Assembly (NCBI GenBank): GCA_007361935.1 | Contig: CP041667.1 | Span: 3,066,501 to 3,130,500, forward strand | DNA from: Lachnospiraceae bacterium KGMB03038 | Lineage (GTDB): Bacteria > Bacillota > Clostridia > Lachnospirales > Lachnospiraceae | DNA: 64,000 bases | Direction of reading: 5' to 3' | Part shown: piece after piece, positions 34,062-42,794 of the stretch | Numbering within the stretch: the stretch's first letter is position 1 | Layout: every line of letters begins with the position of its first letter | The notes under the pieces: model-generated | Databases searched by the model: none | The model's input: the letters and a program-made list of their open reading frames with translations, nothing else | Told to the model about the DNA's origin: nothing | Position numbers and translations under genes: made by a program

Positions 34062-37000
34062 CTAGTTCCCTCCTGTCCGTTTCTGACCCGTGCTTTCATA
34101 GAAGGCTTCCACCTGTGCCTGCTGCGGATCCATTCCCAATTCTTCATAATGCAGACTTAATTTCAGGATCTTCTTATAATCATCCGGTATGATCTTCTTA
34201 AACTTAGGAAGGTAAGTATCAAAATCTTCCAAAATCTTTTGGCCTTTTGGGGATCCTGTCTTCTCTACATGCTGCCGGATCAGGTTTTTCAGCTCTTTTT
34301 TGTCCGCCTTCTGGCTGACTTCTTCCATGGACACCATTTCCTTGTTGATGTTCCGGTACAGCGCGTTCTTCTCATCCAGCACATAAGCGATTCCTCCGCT
34401 CATTCCCGCGGCAAAATTCTTTCCCGTAGGCCCAAGGATCACTGCTTTCCCGCCAGTCATATATTCACAGCCGTGATCTCCTACTCCTTCAACCACTACC
34501 TGGGCTCCTGAATTTCGAACACAGAACCGTTCTCCCGCCATTCCGTTGATAAATGCTTTCCCGGAAGTGGCTCCGTAAAAAGCCACATTTCCAATGATCA
34601 TATTTTCTTCTGCCGGATAAGCCGCCTCTTTTGGCGGCGCAATGATCAACTGTCCTCCGGAAAGTCCTTTCCCAAAGTAATCGTTGCTGTCGCCTCTTAG
34701 CTCAATGGTCAGCCCTTTCGGGATAAACGCGCCAAAACTCTGGCCCCCCGTTCCCCGGCAGTGGATACAGTAAGTATCATCCGCCAGCCCTTCCGGATAC
34801 CTCCGGGTGATCTCCGACCCGAAGATCGTACCGAAGGCTCTGTTTACATTCTTTACCTGGACATCCATTTCCCCTGGCTCTCCTGTTTCCAGTTTTTTCC
34901 CAAGCTTCTTTACCAGAACCTTTTCATCCAGCGTCTTCTCCAGTTCGAAGTCGTAAGTCCCTTGAACATTATTTTCCGCCGTATACGGATGGTTCAGCAC
35001 CGCGCTCAGATCAATCCGGCCGCCTCTCGGATTTTCCATCGCTCTTCTGGGCTTTAGGAATTCGCTCCTTCCCACCAGCTCATCTACCGTGCGCACTCCT
35101 AAGCGCGCCATGTATTCCCGCAGTTCCTGGGCAATAAATTTCATAAAATGTACCACATACTCCGGCTTTCCCTTGAAGCATCTGCGCAGCTTTGGATTTT
35201 GGGTGGCGACCCCCATCGGACAGGTGTCTTTGTTGCATACCCGCATCATCACGCAGCCGATGGCTACCAACGGAGCCGTGGCAAATCCAAACTCTTCCGC
35301 TCCCAGCATAGCCGCGATGGCCACGTCCCGGCCGCTCATCAGCTTGCCGTCCGTCTCCACCCGTACTCTCCCCCGCAATCCGTTCTTCAGCAAGGTCTGG
35401 TGGGTTTCCGCAAGTCCCAGCTCCCAGGGCAGCCCCGCATTGTGGATGGAGCTTCCCGGCGCCGCTCCCGTTCCGCCGTCATAACCGGAGATCAGTACTA
35501 CCTGAGCCCCGGCCTTTGCCACGCCTGAGGCGATGGTCCCCACCCCCGCCTCGGATACCAGCTTCACAGAGATTCTGGCATCTTTGTTGGCGTTTTTCAG
35601 ATCGTAAATAAGCTGAGCCAGGTCCTCAATGGAGTATATGTCATGGTGAGGAGGCGGCGAGATCAAACTGACGCCCGGCGTGGAATACCGGGTCTTTGCG
35701 ATCCAGGGATAAACCTTCTTTCCCGGCAGATGCCCTCCTTCTCCTGGTTTCGCCCCCTGGGCCATCTTGATCTGGATTTCATCCGCGCTGACCAGATACC
35801 GGCTGGTCACGCCAAAACGGCCGCTGGCCACTTGCTTGATAGCAGAGCAGCGATTTTCTTTCGTCCCTTTAGACTCCAGCCGCTCCGGCGATTCGCCTCC
35901 CTCGCCGCTGTTGGATTTCCCATGGATGGAATTCATGGCCAACGCCAGCGTTTCATGGGCCTCCTGGGAAATAGAGCCGTAGGACATGGCTCCAGTCTTG
36001 AACCGCCGGACAATGGAATCCACGCTCTCTACCTCCGACAGCGGAATCCCTTCTTCCGGATACTCAAATTCCAAAAGGCTCCTTAAGTATCCTGTCTCTT
36101 CCTGATCCACCAGGCTGGTGTACTGTTTGAACGTCTGATAATCATTGTTCCACACCGACTGCTGCAGCAGGTGGATGGTCTGCGGGTTATAACGGTGATG
36201 CTCACCCTGGCTGCGGAAATTATGGCGTCCCACGCTCTCCAGCGACAAATCTGTCTTAAGCCCCAGCGGATCAAAGGCCGTCCGATGCAGTTTCTCTACA
36301 TCCTCCTGGATATCTTCCATGGTGATGCCTCCTACCCGACTGATGGTATTGGTGAAATATTCGTCGATCACTTTCTGAGAAATTCCGATGGCCTCGAAAA
36401 TCTGTGCTCCCTGGTAGGATTGGATTGTAGAGATTCCCATTTTGGAAGCGATCTTAACGATACCGCTAAGTACCGCATGGTCATAATCCTGGACAGCCGC
36501 GTAATAATCCTTTTCTAAGAGTCCTTTCTCAATCATTTCCCGAATAGTCTCATGGGCCAGATAAGGATTGACCGCGCAGGCGCCGTAACCCAGGAGAGTA
36601 GCGAAATGGTGCACTTCCCTTGGTTCCCCTGATTCCAGGATCAAGGACAGCGAAGTACTCTTCTTGGTTCGCACCAGGTAGTGATGGACTGCGGAAACCG
36701 CCAACAGAGAAGGGATGGCTACATGGGTCTCATCCACACCCCTGTCCGTTAGGATCACGATCGTCGCCCCTTCTTTGTAGGCTTTATCAACTTCCAGGAA
36801 AATCCGCTCCAGCGCCTTGTCAAAAGGCGTATTCTTATAGCAGATGATAGGGACTTCAGCAACAGAAAACCCCGGCACATCCATGGCCTTGATCTTCAGA
36901 AGGTCTGTATCAGAAAGGATGGGATTGACCACTTTTAATACCTGACAGTTCTCCGGCCGCTCCTCCAGCAGATTTCCCTCTTTTCCGATATATACGCTGG

Positions 37001-38597
37001 TATTGGTAACAATCTCTTCCCGCACCGCGTCAATCGGCGGATTTGTCACTTGAGCAAACCGCTGTTTAAAATAATAAAACAGCGGTTGGTGTTCTTTCGA
37101 AAGGGCTGCCAAAGGAGTGTCCACTCCCATAGCCGTGATACCCTCGGAACCATTTAACGCCATTCCATAGATGGAATCATGATATTCTTCATAAGCATAC
37201 CCAAAAGATTTCCGCAGTCTGGCACAGGTCTCATCGGTATACTGCTCCACCTTCTGGTTGGGAATCTTCAAGTCTTTCAGTTCGATCATATGCTGATCCA
37301 GCCACTCTCCATAAGGCTGCTTCTTGGCATAATATTCCTTCAGTTCCGCATCGCGCTCCAGCCGATGGTTCACTGTATCCGCCACCAGCAGTTTGCCCGG
37401 ATGGATCCTGCCTTTTTCTTGGATATCTTCCTCCCGGATCCCTTCCAACGCGCCTGTCTCAGAAGACAAATAAAGCCAATTGTCCTTGGTCAGATAATAG
37501 CGGGAAGGGCGCAGGCCATTCCGGTCCAATACCGCTCCCATAATCTCCCCGTCACTAAACAAGATAGAAGCCGGCCCGTCCCAGGGCTCCATCATGGTCG
37601 CGTAATACTGGTGAAAGTCTTTTTCTTCCTGGGAAATAGTATCGTTATTGGCCCAAGGCTCCGGAATCGTTACCATTACCGCCAGAGGCAGATCCATTCC
37701 ATTCATCATCAGAAACTCTAAAGCGTTGTCCAGCATAGCGGAATCCGATCCGTCCCGCTCAGCCACCGGAAGAATCTTGGAAAATTTCCCTTCAAAATAA
37801 GGCGATGACATATTTTCCTCCCTGGCCAGCATTTTGTCCGCGTTCCCCTGGATCGTATTGATCTCTCCGTTGTGCACGATCAAGCGGTTCGGGTGGGCCC
37901 TTTCCCAACTCGGTTCTGTGTTGGTGCTGAAGCGGGAATGGACCATGGCAATGGCTGACGTGTAATCTGCGCTCTGCAGATCTTGATAGAAAGTCCGAAG
38001 CTGTCCCACCAGGAACATCCCTTTATAAACGATAGTCCTGCTGGACAGCGAGACCACATAAGTTCCGGCGCTGCTCTGTTCAAACTCTCTGCGGACTATA
38101 TAAAGACGCCGGTCAAAATCCAATCCCGCCTCGGTGTCTTTGGGCTTTGCGATAAACGCCTGCTGGATGTCCGGCATACAGGCTTTCGCCTTGCTTCCCA
38201 GTACCTCCGGTTTCGTAGGCACTTTCCTCCATCCCAGGAACTCTAATCCTTCCCCTTTGACAATCGTTTCAAACATCTTGCGGGATTCATTTTTCTTCAG
38301 CTCATTCTGGGGCAGGAAAAACATCCCGATTCCATATTCCCCTTCACTGCCGATGGTAATTCCTTCCTTCTTACATGCCTTTTGAAAAAAAGTGTCGGAG
38401 ATTTGCAAAAGGATTCCCACGCCGTCTCCCGTCTTTCCTTCCGCGTCTTTCCCAGCTCGGTGTTCCAAATTTTCCACAATTTCCAGCGCTTGGCTGACTA
38501 CCTTGTGGCTTTTTTCCCCGTTCAGATTCACAACCGCGCCAACGCCACAGTTTTCATGCTCAAGCATAGGACAATACAGTCCTTGATTTCCGATCAT
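34062..38597 (-). CDS. gltB: Glutamate synthase large subunit
   Basis: 1511 residues. I use ATG 38597 (GGGTGAGG upstream) rather than the GTG three codons earlier. A short propeptide ends before the class II glutaminase nucleophile Cys17 (EHENCGVGAVV). Then follow the central domain, the FMN-binding synthase domain (VLISGYDGGTGAAPGSSIHN), the [3Fe-4S] cysteines (CVMMRVCNKDTCPMGVATQN), and the C-terminal beta-helix GXGXG domain. Leader 38598-38743 carries an ANTAR-type attenuator. With glnA it forms the GS-GOGAT cycle. Confidence 0.97.
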   Translation of the reverse strand: MIGNQGLYCPMLEHENCGVGAVVNLNGEKSHKVVSQALEIVENLEHRAGKDAEGKTGDGVGILLQISDTFFQKACKKEGITIGSEGEYGIGMFFLPQNELKKNESRKMFETIVKGEGLEFLGWRKVPTKPEVLGSKAKACMPDIQQAFIAKPKDTEAGLDFDRRLYIVRREFEQSSAGTYVVSLSSRTIVYKGMFLVGQLRTFYQDLQSADYTSAIAMVHSRFSTNTEPSWERAHPNRLIVHNGEINTIQGNADKMLAREENMSSPYFEGKFSKILPVAERDGSDSAMLDNALEFLMMNGMDLPLAVMVTIPEPWANNDTISQEEKDFHQYYATMMEPWDGPASILFSDGEIMGAVLDRNGLRPSRYYLTKDNWLYLSSETGALEGIREEDIQEKGRIHPGKLLVADTVNHRLERDAELKEYYAKKQPYGEWLDQHMIELKDLKIPNQKVEQYTDETCARLRKSFGYAYEEYHDSIYGMALNGSEGITAMGVDTPLAALSKEHQPLFYYFKQRFAQVTNPPIDAVREEIVTNTSVYIGKEGNLLEERPENCQVLKVVNPILSDTDLLKIKAMDVPGFSVAEVPIICYKNTPFDKALERIFLEVDKAYKEGATIVILTDRGVDETHVAIPSLLAVSAVHHYLVRTKKSTSLSLILESGEPREVHHFATLLGYGACAVNPYLAHETIREMIEKGLLEKDYYAAVQDYDHAVLSGIVKIASKMGISTIQSYQGAQIFEAIGISQKVIDEYFTNTISRVGGITMEDIQEDVEKLHRTAFDPLGLKTDLSLESVGRHNFRSQGEHHRYNPQTIHLLQQSVWNNDYQTFKQYTSLVDQEETGYLRSLLEFEYPEEGIPLSEVESVDSIVRRFKTGAMSYGSISQEAHETLALAMNSIHGKSNSGEGGESPERLESKGTKENRCSAIKQVASGRFGVTSRYLVSADEIQIKMAQGAKPGEGGHLPGKKVYPWIAKTRYSTPGVSLISPPPHHDIYSIEDLAQLIYDLKNANKDARISVKLVSEAGVGTIASGVAKAGAQVVLISGYDGGTGAAPGSSIHNAGLPWELGLAETHQTLLKNGLRGRVRVETDGKLMSGRDVAIAAMLGAEEFGFATAPLVAIGCVMMRVCNKDTCPMGVATQNPKLRRCFKGKPEYVVHFMKFIAQELREYMARLGVRTVDELVGRSEFLKPRRAMENPRGGRIDLSAVLNHPYTAENNVQGTYDFELEKTLDEKVLVKKLGKKLETGEPGEMDVQVKNVNRAFGTIFGSEITRRYPEGLADDTYCIHCRGTGGQSFGAFIPKGLTIELRGDSNDYFGKGLSGGQLIIAPPKEAAYPAEENMIIGNVAFYGATSGKAFINGMAGERFCVRNSGAQVVVEGVGDHGCEYMTGGKAVILGPTGKNFAAGMSGGIAYVLDEKNALYRNINKEMVSMEEVSQKADKKELKNLIRQHVEKTGSPKGQKILEDFDTYLPKFKKIIPDDYKKILKLSLHYEELGMDPQQAQVEAFYESTGQKRTGGN

Positions 38598-38638
38598 ATG
38601 CCTCACCCTTTCCCTTTTTCTATCCCAGCCATGGAAAT

Positions 38639-38739
38639 AAAAAAAGACAAAGAAGCGAAAGACCGTCCTATCTCTGGTCTTTCATGACTTCCTTGTCATT
38701 TTCTGATCTCTGTTCTGTTTTCACCCTCAGCTGTGGGTG
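38639..38739 (-). promoter_or_regulatory. gltB leader: ANTAR-type hairpins overlapping a terminator
   Basis: On the minus strand, hairpin ATGAC-AAGGAA-GTCAT at 38699-38684 has a six-base loop with A1 and G4. Its right part becomes the 5' arm of a terminator (38697-38646, arms GACAAGGAAG / CTTCTTTGTC plus inner GAAAGACC/GGTCTTTC) followed by seven T at 38645-38639. A further hairpin CACCC..GGGTG at 38739-38722 stands before it with loop ACAGCTGA (A1, G4 but eight bases), a possible first ANTAR hairpin. Confidence 0.75.
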
Positions 38740-38749
38740 CCTACTATTT

Positions 38750-38778
38750 TTTATACTCCTTTCTTGGGAATTTGTCAA
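38750..38778 (-). promoter_or_regulatory. gltB promoter
   Basis: TTGACA (38778-38773), 17-bp spacer, TATAAA (38755-38750). Closely similar to the purF promoter over the -35 box, the AAAGGAG spacer end and the -10 box, suggesting duplication. Confidence 0.85.
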
Positions 38779-38786
38779 TCATTTCT

Positions 38787-38844
38787 AATTGGGGCCGGGG
38801 GATTTTTAAAAATCCCCCGGCCCCAACTAAAAATACCCTGTCCC
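38787..38844. repeat. Dispersed palindrome copy 8
   Basis: AATTGGGGCCGGGGG core with its complement, tail AAAATACCCTGTCCC (one change) to 38844. Lies 8 bp upstream of the gltB -35 box and 11 bp after the purF stop. Confidence 0.94.
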
Positions 38845-38855
38845 TTTTTCATCTT

Positions 38856-40271
38856 CTACCGACAAGGATACTGACTGTCAAAGCATGCTTTGCAGATCTC
38901 CAGGTCTCCTACCATCTTCTGAAGTCCGTCTATCTTTAGATACCCAAGGGAATCGGCGCCTACTAGTTTCCGGATTTCTTCTTCTGTATGATCGGATGCG
39001 ATCAGCAATTCATTGGAGGGTACATCTGTCCCATAATAGCAGGGATAAAGAAATGGCGGCGCGCTGATCCGCACATGGACTTCCAGGGCCCCCGCCTGTT
39101 TCAGCATCCGGATCAAATTCGCCATGGTGGTACCTCGTACGATAGAATCATCCACCAGAACGATCCGCTTTCCACGGACCACGGAGCTTAACACATTCAG
39201 CTTCAGCTTAACGCTGGACTCCCGCTCTTTCTGGGTGGGTTTGATAAAGGTCCGGCCAATGTAACTATTTTTATAAAACGCCAGTTCAAAGGGAATCTTC
39301 GATTTCTTCGCGTATCCTCTGGCCGCCGTGATTCCCGATTCCGGCACTCCAGTCACCAGGTCCGCCTCCACGGGATAGGTCTGGGCCAGTATTTCTCCCG
39401 CCCGGATTCTGGCGTCATACACTTTAATCCCATCGATCACACTGTCCAGCCGGGCAAAATAAATGTATTCAAAAACGCAGTGCGCGCATGCTCCAACCTT
39501 GTCCGCATGTTCTGCCTGGAGTTCTTTGTTAGAATCAATCCCCTCCGGGGTAATCGTCACCACCTCTCCCGGCTCCACATCCCGGATAAATTCCGCTCCT
39601 ACGGAAGACAGCGCGCAGCTCTCCGAAGCAATCACATAGGCCTCCTCCCGCTTCCCAATGCATAAAGGCTTCAGGCCAAATGGGTCCCGGACCGCGATCA
39701 GCTTCCTGGGACTTGTGACTACCAGCGCATATGCTCCTTTCAATTTCCTTGCCGTACGCAGGACTGCCTCCTCCACGCTTTTGCTGTGTACCCGCTCTCT
39801 TGCGATATAGTAAGCGATCATCTCAGAATCCGTTGTCGTATGGAAGACCGCCCCTCCATAGACCAGCTCCTTTTTTAATTCTTCCGCATTTACCAGATTC
39901 CCATTATGGGCCAGCGCCAGAGTTCCTTTGATATAATTGAGTACCAGCGGCTGCGCATTCTCCCGCACCGATGCTCCTGTAGTAGAGTACCGTACATGGC
40001 CGATCCCCAGATTTCCATGGAGCTTTTCCAGCGTCTCTTCCTTAAACACTTCGCTGACAAGCCCCAAATTCTTGTGATAGGCAATATTCCCCTGAGGTCC
40101 GTTTGTATCGGATACTGCAATCCCGCAGGACTCCTGCCCCCGATGCTGCAGCGAACATAAGCCATAGTAGATCGAGGCCGCTACATCCTGGCCGCTTTTG
40201 TCGTAGATCCCGAATACCCCGCACTCCTCTTTTACACCTGTTTCTATGATAGTCTGAATATCTGTGCTCAT
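38856..40271 (-). CDS. purF: Amidophosphoribosyltransferase
   Basis: 471 residues, first step of purine synthesis: PRPP plus glutamine to phosphoribosylamine. ATG 40271 follows GGAGGAAGAACT. A 16-residue propeptide precedes nucleophile Cys17 (EECGVFGIYD). The C-terminal half has the PRPP loop IVLVDDSIVRGTTM and cysteines for an iron-sulfur cluster, as in the Bacillus-type enzyme. It stands apart from other pur genes and shares the gltB-type promoter and ANTAR-type leader, so it seems to be controlled as a glutamine-using enzyme. Confidence 0.95.
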   Translation of the reverse strand: MSTDIQTIIETGVKEECGVFGIYDKSGQDVAASIYYGLCSLQHRGQESCGIAVSDTNGPQGNIAYHKNLGLVSEVFKEETLEKLHGNLGIGHVRYSTTGASVRENAQPLVLNYIKGTLALAHNGNLVNAEELKKELVYGGAVFHTTTDSEMIAYYIARERVHSKSVEEAVLRTARKLKGAYALVVTSPRKLIAVRDPFGLKPLCIGKREEAYVIASESCALSSVGAEFIRDVEPGEVVTITPEGIDSNKELQAEHADKVGACAHCVFEYIYFARLDSVIDGIKVYDARIRAGEILAQTYPVEADLVTGVPESGITAARGYAKKSKIPFELAFYKNSYIGRTFIKPTQKERESSVKLKLNVLSSVVRGKRIVLVDDSIVRGTTMANLIRMLKQAGALEVHVRISAPPFLYPCYYGTDVPSNELLIASDHTEEEIRKLVGADSLGYLKIDGLQKMVGDLEICKACFDSQYPCR

Positions 40272-40293
40272 AGTTCTTCCTCCGCTTAAAAAT

Positions 40294-40352
40294 AAAAAAA
40301 GACAAAAAAGCCAGAACCTTTCCCTAAGGTTGCTAAATGACTTCTTTGTCAC
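40294..40352 (-). promoter_or_regulatory. purF leader: ANTAR-type hairpin overlapping a terminator
   Basis: Minus-strand hairpin GTGAC-AAAGAA-GTCAT (40352-40337), six-base loop with A1 and G4. GACAAAGAAG (40350-40341) can instead pair with CTTTTTTGTC (40310-40301) around an inner AACCTT/AAGGTT stem, followed by seven T (40300-40294), a terminator. The two folds exclude each other, as in the asnB, gltB and glnN leaders. Confidence 0.75.
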
Positions 40353-40357
40353 TATTT

Positions 40358-40386
40358 CTTATACTCCTTTTCAAAAGATTTGTCAA
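40358..40386 (-). promoter_or_regulatory. purF promoter
   Basis: TTGACA (40386-40381), 17-bp spacer, TATAAG (40363-40358). Palindrome copy 9 begins at the first base of the -35 box. Confidence 0.85.
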
Positions 40387-40425
40387 TTTGGGCCGGGGGA
40401 TTTTTAAAAATCCCCCGGCCCAAAT
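40386..40425. repeat. Dispersed palindrome copy 9
   Basis: 40-bp perfect palindrome ATTTGGGCC to GGCCCAAAT without tail, between the divergent purF and glnN promoters. Confidence 0.95.
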
Positions 40426-40458
40426 GAAATATTTGTGAAATTTTTTTCAAAAATCAGA

Positions 40459-40486
40459 TTGACTTTTTTTGATTTTGGTGTATACT
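40459..40486 (+). promoter_or_regulatory. glnN promoter
   Basis: TTGACT (40459-40464), 16-bp spacer, TATACT (40481-40486). Confidence 0.8.
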
Positions 40487-40495
40487 ACATGGCAT

Positions 40496-40534
40496 AAAGC
40501 AAGGGCGCTTTGGATTTTCCAAAGTGCCTTTTTT
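40496..40534 (+). promoter_or_regulatory. glnN leader: ANTAR-type hairpin overlapping a terminator
   Basis: Hairpin AAAGC-AAGGGC-GCTTT at 40496-40511 with a six-base loop (A1, G4). Its loop end and 3' stem form the 5' arm of the terminator GGCGCTTTGG...CCAAAGTGCC (40504-40528) followed by six T (40529-40534). The start point (about 40493) lies just before the hairpin. Some 90 bp separate the terminator from the ATG at 40625; I see nothing else in that gap but the AAAGGAG site at 40610-40616. Confidence 0.75.
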
Positions 40535-40624
40535 CGATGCTGATTTTCAGAATCGAATCTCTTTGCTATATCCATGAAGAATTATAACGCTGCCAGAAAT
40601 AGGGCTGAGAAAGGAGCTGCTTTT

Positions 40625-42736
40625 ATGAGTGACACACCCAAAATGATACCGGAATTATATGGAAGTCTTGTCTTTAATGATAAGGTAATGCGGGAACGGC
40701 TTCCCAAGGATATTTACAAGGCTCTCCATAAAACCATACAAAACGGCACCCATCTGGAGCTGGACGTTGCCGATGTGGTAGCATCCGCCATGAAAGAATG
40801 GGCCGTAGAAAACGGGGCCACCCACTTTACCCACTGGTTCCAGCCAATGACCGGATTTACCGCGGAGAAGCACGACAGTTTCATTTCTCCTGACCAGGAC
40901 GGCCAGGTTATCATGGAATTCTCCGGGAAAGAGCTGATCAAAGGCGAACCTGATGCCTCCAGTTTTCCTTCCGGCGGACTTCGGGCCACCTTTGAAGCCA
41001 GGGGATATACCGCGTGGGACCCTTCCTCTCCGGCCTTTATCAAGGACGGCTCTTTGTACATCCCTACCGCTTTTTGTTCCTACAGCGGCGAAGCGCTCGA
41101 CAAGAAAACGCCTCTTCTTCGTTCCATGGATGCCCTGAATGAAGCGGCAGTAAGGGTGCTCCACCTTCTTGGAAGAGATGATGTCAGCAGAGTGGATACT
41201 ACCATCGGTTCCGAACAAGAGTATTTTTTGATCGACAAAGATCTGTATAAGAAGCGCAAGGATCTGCTTTTCTGTGGGAGGACGCTGTTGGGCGCTCCCG
41301 CTCCCAAGGGTCAGGAAATGGAGGATCACTACTTTGGCGTTCTGAAGCCCAAAGTATCCGCTTACATGCACGATCTGGATGAAGAGCTCTGGAAACTAGG
41401 GGTGCCCGCCAAGACCAAGCACAACGAAGTAGCCCCTTCCCAGCATGAGCTGGCGCCTGTTTACAGTACGGCAAATGTAGCGGCGGATCATAACCAGCTT
41501 ACCATGGAGATTATGAAGAAAGTGGCGGACAAACACCATTTCGCCTGTCTTCTCCACGAAAAACCCTTTGAAGGGATCAACGGAAGCGGCAAGCACAATA
41601 ACTGGTCTCTCATCACAGATACCGGCGAAAACCTTTTGAATCCTGGGAAAACCCCTGCACAGAACCAGCAGTTTCTGCTCTTCCTGCTTGCCGTGATCAA
41701 AGCGGTAGATGAATATGCGGATCTTATGCGGATTTCTGTGGCCAGCGCGGGAAACGACCACCGGCTTGGAGGAAATGAAGCGCCTCCTGCTATTGTCTCT
41801 ATCTTCCTTGGTGATGAACTGACAAAAGTCCTTCACTCTGTAGAAGAAGGGACAGACTTTGAGAAAGAGAGTCAGACTCTGATGGAGATCGGCGCCCATG
41901 TCCTTCCTCATTTTGCTAAAGATACCACTGACCGGAACCGGACTTCCCCCTTTGCCTTCACCGGAAATAAATTTGAGTTCCGTATGCCGGGAAGTTCCCT
42001 TTCTGTGGCAGAGCCAAATATCGTATTGAATACCGCGGTGGCAGAAGCGCTGAGACAAATTTATGAAGAACTGAAAGACGTGCCAAAAGAAGACCTGAAA
42101 AAAGAAGTCCAGGCCCTTCTCAAAAAGCTGATCCAAAATCACAAACGAATTCTGTTCAATGGCAACGGCTATACTCAGGAGTGGGTAGACGAGGCGGAAA
42201 AAAGAGGGCTTTACAACCTGGTATCTCTGCCAGATGCCATGCCTCATTTCATTGACGGAAAAAATATTGATCTATATACCAGGCATCACATATTCAGCAA
42301 AGAGGAGATTTATTCCCGATATGAAATCCTGCTGGAAAACTATGTAAAGACCATCCATATCGAGTCACTGGCCCTTCAGGATATGGTCAAAAAAGATTTC
42401 ACACCGGCTCTGATCTCCTATGTAAGCGACATCAGCCAGGAGGTGCTGCGCAAAAAGGAATTGCTTCCCTCTCTGCCGTCCACTTATGAAGAAACCCTCA
42501 TTACTACTCTCACTCACGCTTCAGAAGAAATCCTAACCGCATTGAAACGGCTGGAAAAAAGTACGGATAAGGCGGAAGGAACCGAAGATGCACTGACGAC
42601 TGCCAGGTATTATCACGATAAAGTATTGGAAGATATGAACACCCTGAGGGCCGCCGTAGACCAGGCGGAAGCTCTGATCCCAGGAAGTTACCTTCCATAT
42701 CCAACTTACGATGAACTATTGTTTTCACTGCGCTAA
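40625..42736 (+). CDS. glnN: Glutamine synthetase, type III
   Basis: 703 residues, the long GS-III class found in Bacteroidetes and some Clostridia. ATG 40625 follows AAAGGAG. Motifs: THFTHWFQPMTG near residue 80, the GLRATFEARGYTAWD class III signature, KTKHNEVAPSQHELAP, GINGSGKHNNW, and RNRTSPFAFTGNKFEFRMPG. It makes glutamine from glutamate and ammonia. A second synthetase beside glnA; the ANTAR-type leader suggests control separate from that of glnA. Palindrome copy 10 begins at the base after the stop. Confidence 0.96.
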   Translation: MSDTPKMIPELYGSLVFNDKVMRERLPKDIYKALHKTIQNGTHLELDVADVVASAMKEWAVENGATHFTHWFQPMTGFTAEKHDSFISPDQDGQVIMEFSGKELIKGEPDASSFPSGGLRATFEARGYTAWDPSSPAFIKDGSLYIPTAFCSYSGEALDKKTPLLRSMDALNEAAVRVLHLLGRDDVSRVDTTIGSEQEYFLIDKDLYKKRKDLLFCGRTLLGAPAPKGQEMEDHYFGVLKPKVSAYMHDLDEELWKLGVPAKTKHNEVAPSQHELAPVYSTANVAADHNQLTMEIMKKVADKHHFACLLHEKPFEGINGSGKHNNWSLITDTGENLLNPGKTPAQNQQFLLFLLAVIKAVDEYADLMRISVASAGNDHRLGGNEAPPAIVSIFLGDELTKVLHSVEEGTDFEKESQTLMEIGAHVLPHFAKDTTDRNRTSPFAFTGNKFEFRMPGSSLSVAEPNIVLNTAVAEALRQIYEELKDVPKEDLKKEVQALLKKLIQNHKRILFNGNGYTQEWVDEAEKRGLYNLVSLPDAMPHFIDGKNIDLYTRHHIFSKEEIYSRYEILLENYVKTIHIESLALQDMVKKDFTPALISYVSDISQEVLRKKELLPSLPSTYEETLITTLTHASEEILTALKRLEKSTDKAEGTEDALTTARYYHDKVLEDMNTLRAAVDQAEALIPGSYLPYPTYDELLFSLR

Positions 42737-42794
42737 AATTGGGGCCGGGGGATTTTTAAAAATCCCCCGGCCCAGATTGAAAATGCCCTGTCCC
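42737..42794. repeat. Dispersed palindrome copy 10
   Basis: AATTGGGGCCGGGGG core with complement and tail GAAAATGCCCTGTCCC to 42794. On the minus strand it encodes the last residues and the stop codon of the AP2 gene; on the plus strand it follows the glnN stop directly. Confidence 0.95.

Noticed and set aside
38639..40352. Glutamine riboswitch before gltB and purF
   Set aside because: I cannot match the known glutamine riboswitch consensus; the structure fits an ANTAR-type target instead.
40714..41371. Long minus-strand reading frames inside glnN
   Set aside because: They are shadows of the plus-strand gene: no ribosome binding sites and no recognisable protein features.
6091..42794. CRISPR array from the repeated palindrome
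   Set aside because: Copies are kilobases apart, have no regular spacers, and no cas genes are present.
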